A DNA stretch of 64,000 nucleotides. Source: Desulfosporosinus metallidurans. Lineage in GTDB: Bacteria; Bacillota; Desulfitobacteriia; Desulfitobacteriales; Desulfitobacteriaceae. This document shows positions 35,823 through 43,581 of the stretch, piece by piece (within the stretch, counting starts at the first letter, position 1; each line of letters starts with the position of its first letter). Position numbers and translations under genes: made by a program. The notes under the pieces are model-generated. The model was given only the letters and a program-made list of their open reading frames with translations, ran no database searches and was not told the origin of the DNA. Location: contig NZ_MLBF01000003.1 of NCBI RefSeq assembly GCF_001936615.1, positions 124,001 through 188,000 of the forward strand. Direction: 5' to 3'.

Positions 35823-37949
35823 TTAAGGCCTTAACATATGCCACAAATAGAACCAATCTGCAAAGTGAAAAGAAACCCAAACCAATAGCATACCAGCCAA
35901 TATACCGGGCACCCAGAAGAATGGGAGGTAATGCCCTCCAACGCGCCGGATATCACGAATGCGAATGGGCAGAAACAAACTCACAAGAACTATATAACCG
36001 AGAATTGGAATATAGATCGGAACCCCCCAGGGCAACAAAGCCCACCCAATTGCAATAATTACAGCAAAGAGATAGCGCCTTTCCAACCAATAAACAAGTC
36101 CGACCGCATCTGGGGCATCCGGCATATGTGGAGCTACCACACCAACCTGAAGCAACCGAATAAGCATGAACAGAACACCCAACATCATCCAGATTAACCA
36201 GGGGGACTGCGCCTGTATCAATTCAATCCCGGGCCATAGATACGAGAACCAGGGGCTAAAATGGATTGGGATGCGGAAGATTCCGGAAGTAATCAACCCA
36301 GCCAGCATTCCTTCGCGGGCCAATACGAACAACCCATCCCAGAACCATGCCCTACGTACTTGGCGTTTTGGTTTTCTGGCACAAATTTCTTTGTAACGCC
36401 AGGTTACCGACCGAATATTCATCCAAAACAGGAAAATCATGAGCGAAGCCCACGTCCTGGCAACCATCGGTTCCTTGAGCCAACTAACCTTTGAGGGTAA
36501 AGGGTTCTCGACTGTCACTTGCCCCCATGCTCCTTGAATCTTGTTTCCCTGAATATAAAGTGACTGCTCTGGTGAGAGTCCCGTGAGAACCGCAGGAGAT
36601 GTACTAAGGGCAAAAGCCAAATCGGGTTGAACCTCTTTTTTAGACTGCTGGAAATATGTTTGGGCCAAGGGGTCCGTATCTAACCCCTTGCCCACAGTCC
36701 AAGCCCACAACGAGGGGTGTAGCATTTTCTCGCCGACAATTTTTTGAAAAGCTTCCGGTTGAGGAAGTCGGCTGGAAGGGATCAACTCAACGGGTAATTC
36801 AGCCCATAAACCCATACCCACTCGATCTGCAGCTTGTAACCAGAGTTCATCAGGGATTTGTCCAATAAAATAGATTAGGTTTATCCCCTTTTTCCGTTTC
36901 GATTGTAACCAAGATTCCAACTGTCCATCATGTCGGAGCCGATATTCCTCTTGCGGGGTTAAAGCCTCCCCATGGATTGGGATCACTTGATCATTCAAGA
37001 CCCACTTCCCAGCTGTTAGAGCGATTGATCGGAGACCCAAGGGCAGTGCTAACTCATCAAGGTCCCCCTTACTATTTGTCACCGTTAAGTTAAGCTGATA
37101 GAGAAAAGGGGTTTGCATTGTCCAACGCCGAGCATCTGGAACAGAAAAGGTCAACGTCACAGGTTGACGATCTGAATCTTCCTGAGCTTGTACCGTAAGG
37201 GTTTGTTCAGCTACCCCAGATGAACCATCAGAGAGCATACCATAGACTGTCCATGGTCCCTCCTGCGAAAAACCGTGATGCATCAAATTTGTCTTGACCG
37301 TTACCTGCGCAGTCGTCTCATTCCAAGCAACATTCACTTGTGGTAGAGCTAATGTCGTTTCCACCACCGCTTCTAATCGAATTTCACCCGTAATATACCC
37401 CGATGTCGGCCAAGCGGACCCCAAAAACATGGCACGTTGTCCTGCACTCCCAGCCAGTTCAACCACCAAAATGTTATCCTCTCCATAGCGAAACGCCTTG
37501 GCTGGAATCTCTAGTCCGTCTGTACCACCGCTTCCTTCGAATTCACCGACTTTCTGACTGCTTCCGATCCCATTCAAGTAAACATTCGCATGCCCTAACA
37601 CTCCATTAAATGTAAGCAGCATGGTCCTAGAACTCCATTCTCCCGGGACCCGTATCCGTTTAGCAACCACTGTAAATCTCTCACTTGAAGGGAGGCTCAA
37701 CGACCGCCCTCTTGTTAAAAAGGATTGATCATTTTTCCCTTGAGCGCGTTCAGATTCCGTTGTCCAAGCCTGGCGCAGTGAAGAGAACTGATCCCAGCTT
37801 CCATTCAAATTCTTGGTGAACCGTGTCGTGCTGATCACGCTCTGTCCAGCTTGAAGAGACTCTCCTGAAGGGGTCTGCCAGTACCACCAAAGTGCTCCTA
37901 TTGTTACTATAAATAATGCAATAATGATCATTAACCGACGATTGAACAT
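35823..37949 (-). CDS. Membrane-bound GH2-like protein lacking catalytic acid
   Basis: The 708-residue protein has an N-terminal membrane helix (6-24), a GH2 sugar-binding jelly roll (about 90-195, LTFNGVLGHANVYLNG), an immunoglobulin-like domain (200-305), a TIM-barrel-like part (310-500), and 5-6 C-terminal membrane helices (about 510-705). GH2 enzymes place their acid/base Glu in HPSIxxWSxGNE; here the stretch reads HPSLWAWTVGKGLD, without N-E, and EALTPQEEYRLRHDG stands where the substrate-site RG..H lies. It is therefore probably a non-catalytic carbohydrate-binding membrane protein. Role unknown. Confidence 0.65.
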   Translation of the reverse strand: MFNRRLMIIIALFIVTIGALWWYWQTPSGESLQAGQSVISTTRFTKNLNGSWDQFSSLRQAWTTESERAQGKNDQSFLTRGRSLSLPSSERFTVVAKRIRVPGEWSSRTMLLTFNGVLGHANVYLNGIGSSQKVGEFEGSGGTDGLEIPAKAFRYGEDNILVVELAGSAGQRAMFLGSAWPTSGYITGEIRLEAVVETTLALPQVNVAWNETTAQVTVKTNLMHHGFSQEGPWTVYGMLSDGSSGVAEQTLTVQAQEDSDRQPVTLTFSVPDARRWTMQTPFLYQLNLTVTNSKGDLDELALPLGLRSIALTAGKWVLNDQVIPIHGEALTPQEEYRLRHDGQLESWLQSKRKKGINLIYFIGQIPDELWLQAADRVGMGLWAELPVELIPSSRLPQPEAFQKIVGEKMLHPSLWAWTVGKGLDTDPLAQTYFQQSKKEVQPDLAFALSTSPAVLTGLSPEQSLYIQGNKIQGAWGQVTVENPLPSKVSWLKEPMVARTWASLMIFLFWMNIRSVTWRYKEICARKPKRQVRRAWFWDGLFVLAREGMLAGLITSGIFRIPIHFSPWFSYLWPGIELIQAQSPWLIWMMLGVLFMLIRLLQVGVVAPHMPDAPDAVGLVYWLERRYLFAVIIAIGWALLPWGVPIYIPILGYIVLVSLFLPIRIRDIRRVGGHYLPFFWVPGILAGMLLVWVSFHFADWFYLWHMLRP

Positions 37950-38083
37950 AAGACGGCCCCTCTTTATTTATCAGACTTCCATGTCCCTTTGGACAAAAAT
38001 GGATCATGAAAATTGCTGTTTTTCAAATTAAAACTTTATAGATATATTCGTGATAGAATTTGAAAATCCTTGCAGTTCATATA
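37950..38083. other. Intergenic part between GH2-like gene and inverted repeat B
   Basis: AT-rich leader with no open frame of note. It should contain the promoter of the GH2-like operon. With repeat B and the perR terminator it completes the 359-bp gap 37950-38308. Confidence 0.4.
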
Positions 38084-38248
38084 GAAAACTTGGCTAGCGC
38101 CCACGAAGACACTGTCTTCGCACGGATTAGCCCTTCTTGCAGACACTGTCTTCGCACGAGTTAGTCTTCTTGCAGCCTTAGCGAAGGCGGTCGCCTTAGT
38201 TGCACTTATGCCACCCGAAATTTATACTTTCTGTTTGGTATAAAAAAA
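38084..38248 (-). repeat. Right long inverted repeat (copy B)
   Basis: Reverse-complement partner of 34102-34320, about 165 bp, lacking the 52-bp insertion of copy A. The two copies are nearly identical over the tandem-unit half (about 115 bp) and more diverged toward the TTTTATACCAAA end. Its end overlaps the A-run that becomes the perR terminator tail. Confidence 0.88.
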
Positions 38249-38289
38249 CCCACTGGGAACTGGCGCCTAGAACCAAGTTACCCAATGGG
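38242..38289 (-). terminator. Terminator after perR
   Basis: CCCACTGGGAACTGG (38249-38263) pairs imperfectly with CCAAGTTACCCAATGGG (38273-38289); the minus strand ends in seven T. It is 20 nt beyond the perR stop. Confidence 0.8.
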
Positions 38290-38308
38290 CGTTACCTAAA
38301 ATTACTTT

Positions 38309-38737
38309 CTAATTCAAGGGTTCATCATTTTGGCACTCTGGGCAAATTCCGTAAAATTCCATGCGATGCCCCATTATTAAGAACCCCGATTTTTCCGTCA
38401 CTTCTTGATCTAAATCAAGGAGTGGGCGATGGAAATCGGCCACTTTACCACACTTTGAACATACAATATGATAGTGGTTCTGAGGGTTTCCATCGAAACG
38501 GCTAGACATATCTCCATATGACAACTCCAGAAGATGCCCATGCTCTTTTAGCATCTTAAGAGTATTATAAATCGTCCCCAGACTCACTCCAGGAAATTTT
38601 GCCTTTACATGGTGATAAATTTCATCTGCCGTGGGATGAGACTCAGTTTCCAGCAGGAATTCCAAGATTGCCTGCCTCTGCGGTGTAAAACGAACGCCTT
38701 TATCCTTTAATTGTTTAAGAATTCCAATTGCATCCAT
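38309..38737 (-). CDS. perR: PerR-type peroxide-responsive Fur-family repressor
   Basis: The 142-residue Fur-family protein has a winged helix (TADEIYHHVKAKFPGVSLGTIYNTL) and a dimerisation domain. The PerR regulatory metal site is complete: H34, D82, H88, H90 and D101, each three positions before the B. subtilis residues (H37, D85, H91, H93, D104). The structural zinc cysteines are C93/C96 and a C-terminal CPEC pair. The Asp at D101 favours PerR over Fur. PerR senses hydrogen peroxide by iron-catalysed His oxidation. A PerR-box-like palindrome lies in its promoter (38769-38783). Confidence 0.92.
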   Translation of the reverse strand: MDAIGILKQLKDKGVRFTPQRQAILEFLLETESHPTADEIYHHVKAKFPGVSLGTIYNTLKMLKEHGHLLELSYGDMSSRFDGNPQNHYHIVCSKCGKVADFHRPLLDLDQEVTEKSGFLIMGHRMEFYGICPECQNDEPLN

Positions 38738-38768
38738 GTCCGCATCCCTTTCATCGTCTGTATTTAAA

Positions 38769-38812
38769 CTAATTGTTAATTAGATTTTAAATTAAAATAC
38801 GAAATTAGTCAA
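38769..38812 (-). promoter_or_regulatory. perR promoter with PerR-box-like operator
   Basis: Minus strand: TTGACT (38807-38812), 17-nt spacer, TAAAAT (38784-38789). Directly downstream is the perfect dyad CTAATTAACAATTAG (38769-38783), close to the PerR box TTAnAATnATTnTAA, so autorepression is likely. Confidence 0.7.
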
Positions 38813-38906
38813 CACTGAAAAACGAAAGATGATTATTTTCCTCTTTTTTGACGTTATAACAACTATCTTCATTCATCTGTGGTACTGACCAGCCGTTGGA
38901 TTGGTA

Positions 38907-38937
38907 CTAAAAAAGGAGAGTTTAAACTCTCCTTTTT
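38907..38937 (-). terminator. Terminator after the ferredoxin gene
   Basis: AAAGGAGAGTTTAAACTCTCCTTT is a self-complementary stem followed on the minus strand by T-rich sequence (TTTTTTAG). It is 24 nt past the ferredoxin stop. Confidence 0.85.
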
Positions 38938-38960
38938 TACGAGCATATCAAGTTAATTGA

Positions 38961-39131
38961 TTACGCTGGATTTGGTGCTTCAACTGGGCAAACACTAGCG
39001 CATGAACCGCAATCGATACAAAGTTCTGCATCGATAACGTATCGATCGTCCCCTTCGCTAATTGCAGAAACTGTGCATTCCCCTTCGCAGGCACCACAAC
39101 TAATGCATTCCGAGTTAATAACATATGCCAT
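38961..39131 (-). CDS. 2[4Fe-4S] clostridial-type ferredoxin
   Basis: The 56-residue protein has two cluster motifs: C9-C12-C15 with C48, and C38-C41-C44 with C19 (CISCGACEGEC and CIDCGSCASVC). This is the full length of clostridial 8Fe-8S ferredoxins, low-potential electron carriers. The ATG at 39131 has AGGGG 9 nt upstream; a longer frame runs into the neighbouring small gene and is not real. Confidence 0.95.
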   Translation of the reverse strand: MAYVINSECISCGACEGECTVSAISEGDDRYVIDAELCIDCGSCASVCPVEAPNPA

Positions 39132-39202
39132 GTAAAACATCCCCTTTTCTCCAAACTTCGGAATCAATATACCAAAGCTACAGAGAAAAGGCAAGCAAAT
39201 CA

Positions 39203-39358
39203 TTAGAAATCCCGTTCTGGTCGATATGGAACTTGATAAAGTCGACGCAGACAATGTGAGCAATAAGGCAAAACGCGATTACTCACATGGTTTCGTCGAA
39301 AAATAATGTGGTCTAAATCTTCATGTTCAAAACCACAAGCACGACATTTTTCTAGCAT
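39203..39358 (-). CDS. Small zinc-ribbon protein (51 residues)
   Basis: Translation from the ATG at 39358 gives 51 residues with two CxxC pairs, CRAC (5-8) and CSHC (33-36), and a basic C-terminus (RRLYQVPYRPERDF). GGGGGG lies 6 nt before the ATG. The pattern suggests a zinc ribbon. I do not recognise a named family; HEDLDHIIFRRNHV is reminiscent of HNH-like modules, but that is weak. It lies 71 nt upstream of the ferredoxin and could be cotranscribed with it. Confidence 0.65.
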   Translation of the reverse strand: MLEKCRACGFEHEDLDHIIFRRNHVSNRVLPYCSHCLRRLYQVPYRPERDF

Positions 39359-39447
39359 TAGCTTCCCCCCATACTTTGTGTGTTTCTGTACAAATAATTT
39401 ACACTTATAGTATGCTCACTTGGGCCGGAAAATAAACACAATCTATT

Positions 39448-40803
39448 TTAGAATTGCTTGCTCAAAATCTGAGTTAAGTGACCCAGAGTGTAGCATTCAT
39501 ACATTTGGCAAGATGGAAGAAATGCTTTAACATAGGGGGTCTCCTGCCAACGGCGCTCAGGAAGTGTATTCAACCAGAGCACCTGGCGGACATGGCGATG
39601 GATTTCACTCAATAAGGCTGCAGCCTTTTCTCCTTCCAGAGTCTGAGCATCACTGACGATGAGCAAAAGAGTTTGTTTGGAAAGAGTATCGGGAAACTTC
39701 TTTTGCATGCCCTCCAAGGCATTCGCTAAATTAGTCCCTCCCCCCCATTCTTTTCCCGTCACTAGGAGGGCTTCTTTAACCATTGCTTCGAAGGTTTGCC
39801 CTTTCTTAAACTTCCCGTTTAACGGAATAAGAGTTTCCCCAAAGGCAAAGGTTTTAATCCCGCTGACAACGGCAGAAAGTCCATAGACAAATTGCCAGAT
39901 AAACTCCGTGTATTTGAGCATAGACCCTGAAATATCGCAAAGCAAGATAACTTTAGGACGTCCTTTGCGGCGGCTACGATAGCTTCGCTCCACGAGCACC
40001 CCACCATAGCGTAAATTTCTTCGTAATGTCGAGCGCATATCCAAGCCACCCCGCCTGCGATCAGCTCGGTAGCGCCGCGTCACTTGACTTGCAAGTCGTT
40101 GACTGAGGCGACGAATCAAGCGTATGACCTCCGGCCATTCTTCATGAGAAATCTTCTTTAAATCCCGACCTAAGACCTCAACTTCCCTCTCGCGAAGTGC
40201 GCGTTCCACTTCAGAGAAAACACCATCAGTGGACCCGGGAGATAGAATCGGATCATCTTCGTTTAACTTCTTACGCCAATACTCTAGAGACCCACGGAGA
40301 ACTCGTTCAACCATAGGTTGATAAGAACGATCCACAGGAACTCCGCTTCTAGTCCCATTGGACGACTTTTCCAAAAAATCGCGTAACCGTTGTTTGTCCT
40401 CCTCCGGGAGACTGGCATAAACAGCTCGCTGTTCTTCAGTAATATCCAACTCGTTTTCCTGAAAGCGCAGATCCTGGCGTGTACGTTCCATCTGTTCATT
40501 CCATTGGGTCGCTTTCTGGGCTACCTCCTTCTGCCACGCCTCTTTTTGTTCTAGTGTCGCAAAATATGCTCGAAAGGCTTCTTTGAACGCAGATACGTGT
40601 TGAATGTCTTTAACTAATGTCGCCTGCAGAACACCCTCAACCCTATCTCTGTCCACCAAACCAATCAGAGAAATTCCTTCCATCGCATCAGAAATTTCGG
40701 AAGGGCTGACTTTAAGGCCGACCGTCCTCAACAATTGAACAAATTCTATGATGTGTCGATCTAATTCACTTACTCTCGTTTCATTGTTGTTTTCCATGGA
40801 CAT
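39448..40803 (-). CDS. VWA-domain CoxE-like protein
   Basis: The 451-residue protein has an N-terminal helical region and a C-terminal von Willebrand A domain with MIDAS motif LLCDISGSM and later TLLLIVSDAQT (CoxE-like family). Such proteins work with the MoxR ATPase encoded just upstream as a metal-insertion or protein-remodelling chaperone pair (family knowledge); the client here is unknown. The ATG at 40803 has GGGAG 6 nt upstream and overlaps the moxR end by 23 nt; the longer frame to 40836 is less likely. Confidence 0.88.
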   Translation of the reverse strand: MSMENNNETRVSELDRHIIEFVQLLRTVGLKVSPSEISDAMEGISLIGLVDRDRVEGVLQATLVKDIQHVSAFKEAFRAYFATLEQKEAWQKEVAQKATQWNEQMERTRQDLRFQENELDITEEQRAVYASLPEEDKQRLRDFLEKSSNGTRSGVPVDRSYQPMVERVLRGSLEYWRKKLNEDDPILSPGSTDGVFSEVERALREREVEVLGRDLKKISHEEWPEVIRLIRRLSQRLASQVTRRYRADRRRGGLDMRSTLRRNLRYGGVLVERSYRSRRKGRPKVILLCDISGSMLKYTEFIWQFVYGLSAVVSGIKTFAFGETLIPLNGKFKKGQTFEAMVKEALLVTGKEWGGGTNLANALEGMQKKFPDTLSKQTLLLIVSDAQTLEGEKAAALLSEIHRHVRQVLWLNTLPERRWQETPYVKAFLPSCQMYECYTLGHLTQILSKQF

Positions 40804-41701
40804 GCCTTTCTCCCTGTCCCACTTTGCTTGACTCAAAAAGCAAACGTTCTGCCCCCATCTCCCGATAGAAAAGTTCTACATCATCCTGACTCTTTAACAG
40901 CAAAGTCAATGTCGCCTCGACCCAAGCCGGATCTAAGCCAGTCTTCCCCATCACGAGCAACGCCTTGGCCCAGTCCATCGTCTCTGATACGGAAGGAATT
41001 TTGTTCAAAGCGAGACGTTCCCTAAGCACGTTAACCGCTCGTGCCACTTCTAACGCTAATCGTTCCGGCAAATCTGGAATTTTGGCTCGAAGAATGCGGA
41101 CTTCTTTATTGACAGAAGGCGGCTCCACATGAAGGAAAACACATCGTCTCTTTAACCCATCCGAAAGCTCCCGTTCGCCATTGGACGTTAAAACTACAAT
41201 CGGGCGCTCTTTGGCCTTGATCGCCCCCATCTCGGGAATAGTCACTTGAAACTCCCCTAAAAATTCAAAAAGAAAAGCCTCAAATTCCGCATCCGTCTTA
41301 TCGATTTCGTCAATTAACAACACTGTCCGTTCTGCACTCATCAGGGCCTGTAACAAAGGACGGGGTAGCAAATAGTCTGTAGAAAAAAGGTCTTCCTCCT
41401 GCAGATGCTCCCGTCCCATTTGAATCTTCAAAAGTTGACGTTGATAGTTCCATTCGTAGAGTGCTTTCGTCTCATCTAGCCCTTCATAACACTGCAAGCG
41501 GATCAGAGGGGCGCCAAAACTTTGACTTAACACCTTGGCAATTTCCGTCTTGCCCACCCCTGCTGGTCCAGAGACCAAAAGTGGTTTGCCTAACTCAGTT
41601 GCTAAATATGCAGTTAGCGCGATCCGATCATCCCGCTCCGTAATATAGCCGCTTACTTCTAAATCATGTTCAAACTGATCTAGCGTCATCCGGTTAGCCA
41701 T
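40781..41701 (-). CDS. MoxR-family AAA+ ATPase
   Basis: The 306-residue AAA+ protein has Walker A GPAGVGKTEIAKVL, Walker B VLLIDEIDKTDAEFEAFL, sensor 1 VVLTSNGERELSDGLKRRC and an arginine-finger/lid region. It is the ATPase of a MoxR-VWA pair with the overlapping downstream gene. No cox or dehydrogenase genes are adjacent, so the substrate cannot be named. Confidence 0.9.
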   Translation of the reverse strand: MANRMTLDQFEHDLEVSGYITERDDRIALTAYLATELGKPLLVSGPAGVGKTEIAKVLSQSFGAPLIRLQCYEGLDETKALYEWNYQRQLLKIQMGREHLQEEDLFSTDYLLPRPLLQALMSAERTVLLIDEIDKTDAEFEAFLFEFLGEFQVTIPEMGAIKAKERPIVVLTSNGERELSDGLKRRCVFLHVEPPSVNKEVRILRAKIPDLPERLALEVARAVNVLRERLALNKIPSVSETMDWAKALLVMGKTGLDPAWVEATLTLLLKSQDDVELFYREMGAERLLFESSKVGQGERHVHGKQQ

Positions 41702-41789
41702 CTAACTCCTCCTCCATTTTACCTGTCAGAAAGAAACTTTCCTAGAAATACGTGCAACTAAAAGAACGGCACACGAGGTGTCTTGTATC

Positions 41790-42962
41790 TTATTCACCTT
41801 CTGGTCTCCGGCCTCCGGCCTCTGACCTCAGACTTCTGTGTTCGCATACTTCTTGGTAGACAGATTCATACCCTATCACCGCGCGCTCAACTGGGAATGT
41901 TTCTCGTGCCCATTTCACAGCTTGTTCAGAAAAGGCCTTGTACCGCAGGTCATTGGTCAATAATTTCAACACTGCCTCACTCATTCCTTCGACATCCCCG
42001 ACGTCCGCCAAATACCCTGTCTTTCCGTGTTGAACCACTTCAGGTAGTCCTCCAACCCGGCTGGCAACCACTGGAACCCCACAAGCCATCGCCTCAAGAG
42101 CCACTAGGCCAAAGCTTTCCTGTTCCGAAGGAAGAATAAAGACATCTACCATCTGTAAAATCTCTTGAACGCTCTCCTGTTTTCCCAGAAACTGAACTTT
42201 TCCCTCCAGGCCGAGCCGTAACACCTCCCGTTCAACCCGGTTCATCTCCGGCCCATCTCCGACCAATAAAAGCCTACAGGACACGACTTTCTCCACCCGA
42301 GCAAAGATATTGACAACATCCACAACCCTTTTTACTTCCCGGAAATTAGAAATATGAGCCAATAGTTTTTCTCCCTGAGGAGCAAAATATTTCCTGCATC
42401 GTCGCAACAATCCTTCCGTTGGAAAGTAAACTTTAGGATCAATGAAATTTGGGATAACTTCAATCCCTTGATCCACGGTCCCAAAGGTCTCTACAGTTTC
42501 TCTTGCCAACGCATGGGAAACAGCTGTAATACGATCACTAACCCGCAGTGCCAAACGAGTTAACTGAAAAAACTCTTCATGCGCACCCACCAAAGTGACA
42601 TCTGTCCCATGCAGCGTCGTCACCAATGGAAGCGTCCTAGTCATCATTTGTTTGGCCAAATACGCACTAATACTGTGGGGAATTGCATAATGGGCATGTA
42701 TGACATCCAACCCGACATAATTCGCTACTTCGACGATTTTATTGGCAAGTAACAATGTATAGGGCGCTGTTTTAAACAATGGATAACTTACATCCGTTAC
42801 CTCATGAAAAAATAGTTGCTCATGAAATCGATGTAAGCGAAAGGGTCGAGACGAGGAAATAAAATGCACTTCATGCCCTCTCTCGCCCAATGCATACCCT
42901 AGCTCGGTTGCGACAACCCCGCTCCCCCCATAGCTCGGGTAACAAACCATTCCGATTTTCAT
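41790..42962 (-). CDS. bshA: Bacillithiol synthesis glycosyltransferase BshA
   Basis: The 390-residue GT4 enzyme begins MKIGMVCYPSYGGSGVVATELG and has DVIHAHYAIPHSISAYLA, LHGTDVTLVG and the GT4 nucleotide-sugar motif PSEQESFGLVALEAMACGVPVV, all typical of BshA. It joins UDP-GlcNAc and L-malate to give GlcNAc-malate, the first bacillithiol step. The last 17 or so residues (SLRSEAGGRRPEGE end) come from a 7-bp-period repeat and are not part of the family. Upstream is a broken bshB1. Confidence 0.93.
   Translation of the reverse strand: MKIGMVCYPSYGGSGVVATELGYALGERGHEVHFISSSRPFRLHRFHEQLFFHEVTDVSYPLFKTAPYTLLLANKIVEVANYVGLDVIHAHYAIPHSISAYLAKQMMTRTLPLVTTLHGTDVTLVGAHEEFFQLTRLALRVSDRITAVSHALARETVETFGTVDQGIEVIPNFIDPKVYFPTEGLLRRCRKYFAPQGEKLLAHISNFREVKRVVDVVNIFARVEKVVSCRLLLVGDGPEMNRVEREVLRLGLEGKVQFLGKQESVQEILQMVDVFILPSEQESFGLVALEAMACGVPVVASRVGGLPEVVQHGKTGYLADVGDVEGMSEAVLKLLTNDLRYKAFSEQAVKWARETFPVERAVIGYESVYQEVCEHRSLRSEAGGRRPEGE
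41798..41837 (-). repeat. Heptad repeat variant inside the 3' end of bshA
   Basis: On the minus strand GTCTGAG, GTCAGAG, GCCGGAG, GCCGGAG and ACCAGAA follow in 7-nt steps within the reading frame just before the TAA. The period matches the copies at 3934 to 19785, but the unit sequence (nnnnGAG) differs. Confidence 0.65.
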
Positions 42963-42977
42963 CTATTCGCACCCTCT

Positions 42978-43095
42978 TTAATCTAGATATTCCAAAGATC
43001 GTGGATGCCAACTGGCCACCAGCACCAATTTCTGCATCGTCCGGATGGGCCCCAAAGACCATGACATCATAACTCCAATTCTGCACACGTTTCAC
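42978..43095 (-). pseudogene. bshB1: Truncated bshB1 (bacillithiol deacetylase) remnant
   Basis: The first 31 codons encode NWSYDVMVFGAHPDDAEIGAGGQLAS, the zinc-binding N-terminus of BshB1 (HPDD motif), a GlcNAc-malate N-deacetylase of about 230 residues. The frame then runs into bshA. In the +1 frame the tail reads LVASWHPRSLEYLD and stops with TAA at 42978-42980, 15 nt before the bshA ATG and just before its GAGGG site. This looks like a large internal deletion that fused start and end out of frame. The product cannot be active. Confidence 0.8.
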
Positions 43096-43128
43096 CTTCT
43101 TCTAAGAGTGCCAGCCAAAGGCTAACGT

Positions 43129-43488
43129 TCAGAGAGAAAGCTCCTCAAATCCAATCGGCATTGCGTCTTGAATTGCCTCCCCAATAATTTTTTGAATATC
43201 ATTGACGATGCGTGAAACTTCAAATTCGGCCTCCAGATATTCCCTTGCCGTTGGGTTTATACTTACTAAACTATATAATCGTTCAAGCTCTTGCTGCTTT
43301 TCTTCGCTAATCTCATGTTCCATCATTTGTGCCTCGCGAATCTCCCATTGTTTCAGTTGAAACTCGCGGACCATCTTGTGATTATTAGTATCACTCATTA
43401 CTTTTTCTTTGGACTTATTAAACTGTTTGAATTCGTCTGATTCCTTTAATGTACGTGCCAATTCATGGGCCAAGTCATTAGCAACCAT
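43129..43488 (-). CDS. YlbF/YmcA-family protein
   Basis: The 119-residue all-helical protein has the YlbF family core: NDLAHELARTLKESDEFKQF, a central KMVREFQLKQWEIREAQM and INPTAREYLEAEFEVSRIVNDIQKII. In B. subtilis YlbF, YmcA and YaaT form an Fe-S protein complex that supports RNase Y mRNA processing, competence and sporulation. Only this member is seen here. It lies 33 nt upstream of the bshB1 remnant. Confidence 0.85.
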   Translation of the reverse strand: MVANDLAHELARTLKESDEFKQFNKSKEKVMSDTNNHKMVREFQLKQWEIREAQMMEHEISEEKQQELERLYSLVSINPTAREYLEAEFEVSRIVNDIQKIIGEAIQDAMPIGFEELSL

Positions 43489-43581
43489 ATCCTTTATCTC
43501 TCCTCTGTCCCTAACCTATCTCTAATTATTGTTTCATTATATAAAATTTTACGTCGTCAGACAAATCACCGCACTCCAAAC

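Noticed and set aside
38200..38505. Plus-strand 101-codon frame over repeat B and perR
   Set aside because: Antisense to perR, starts within the repeat and has no ribosome site.
43096..43128. Search for a complete bshB1 between ylbF and bshA
   Set aside because: Only 33 nt separate ylbF from the bshB1 remnant, so there is no room for the missing part.
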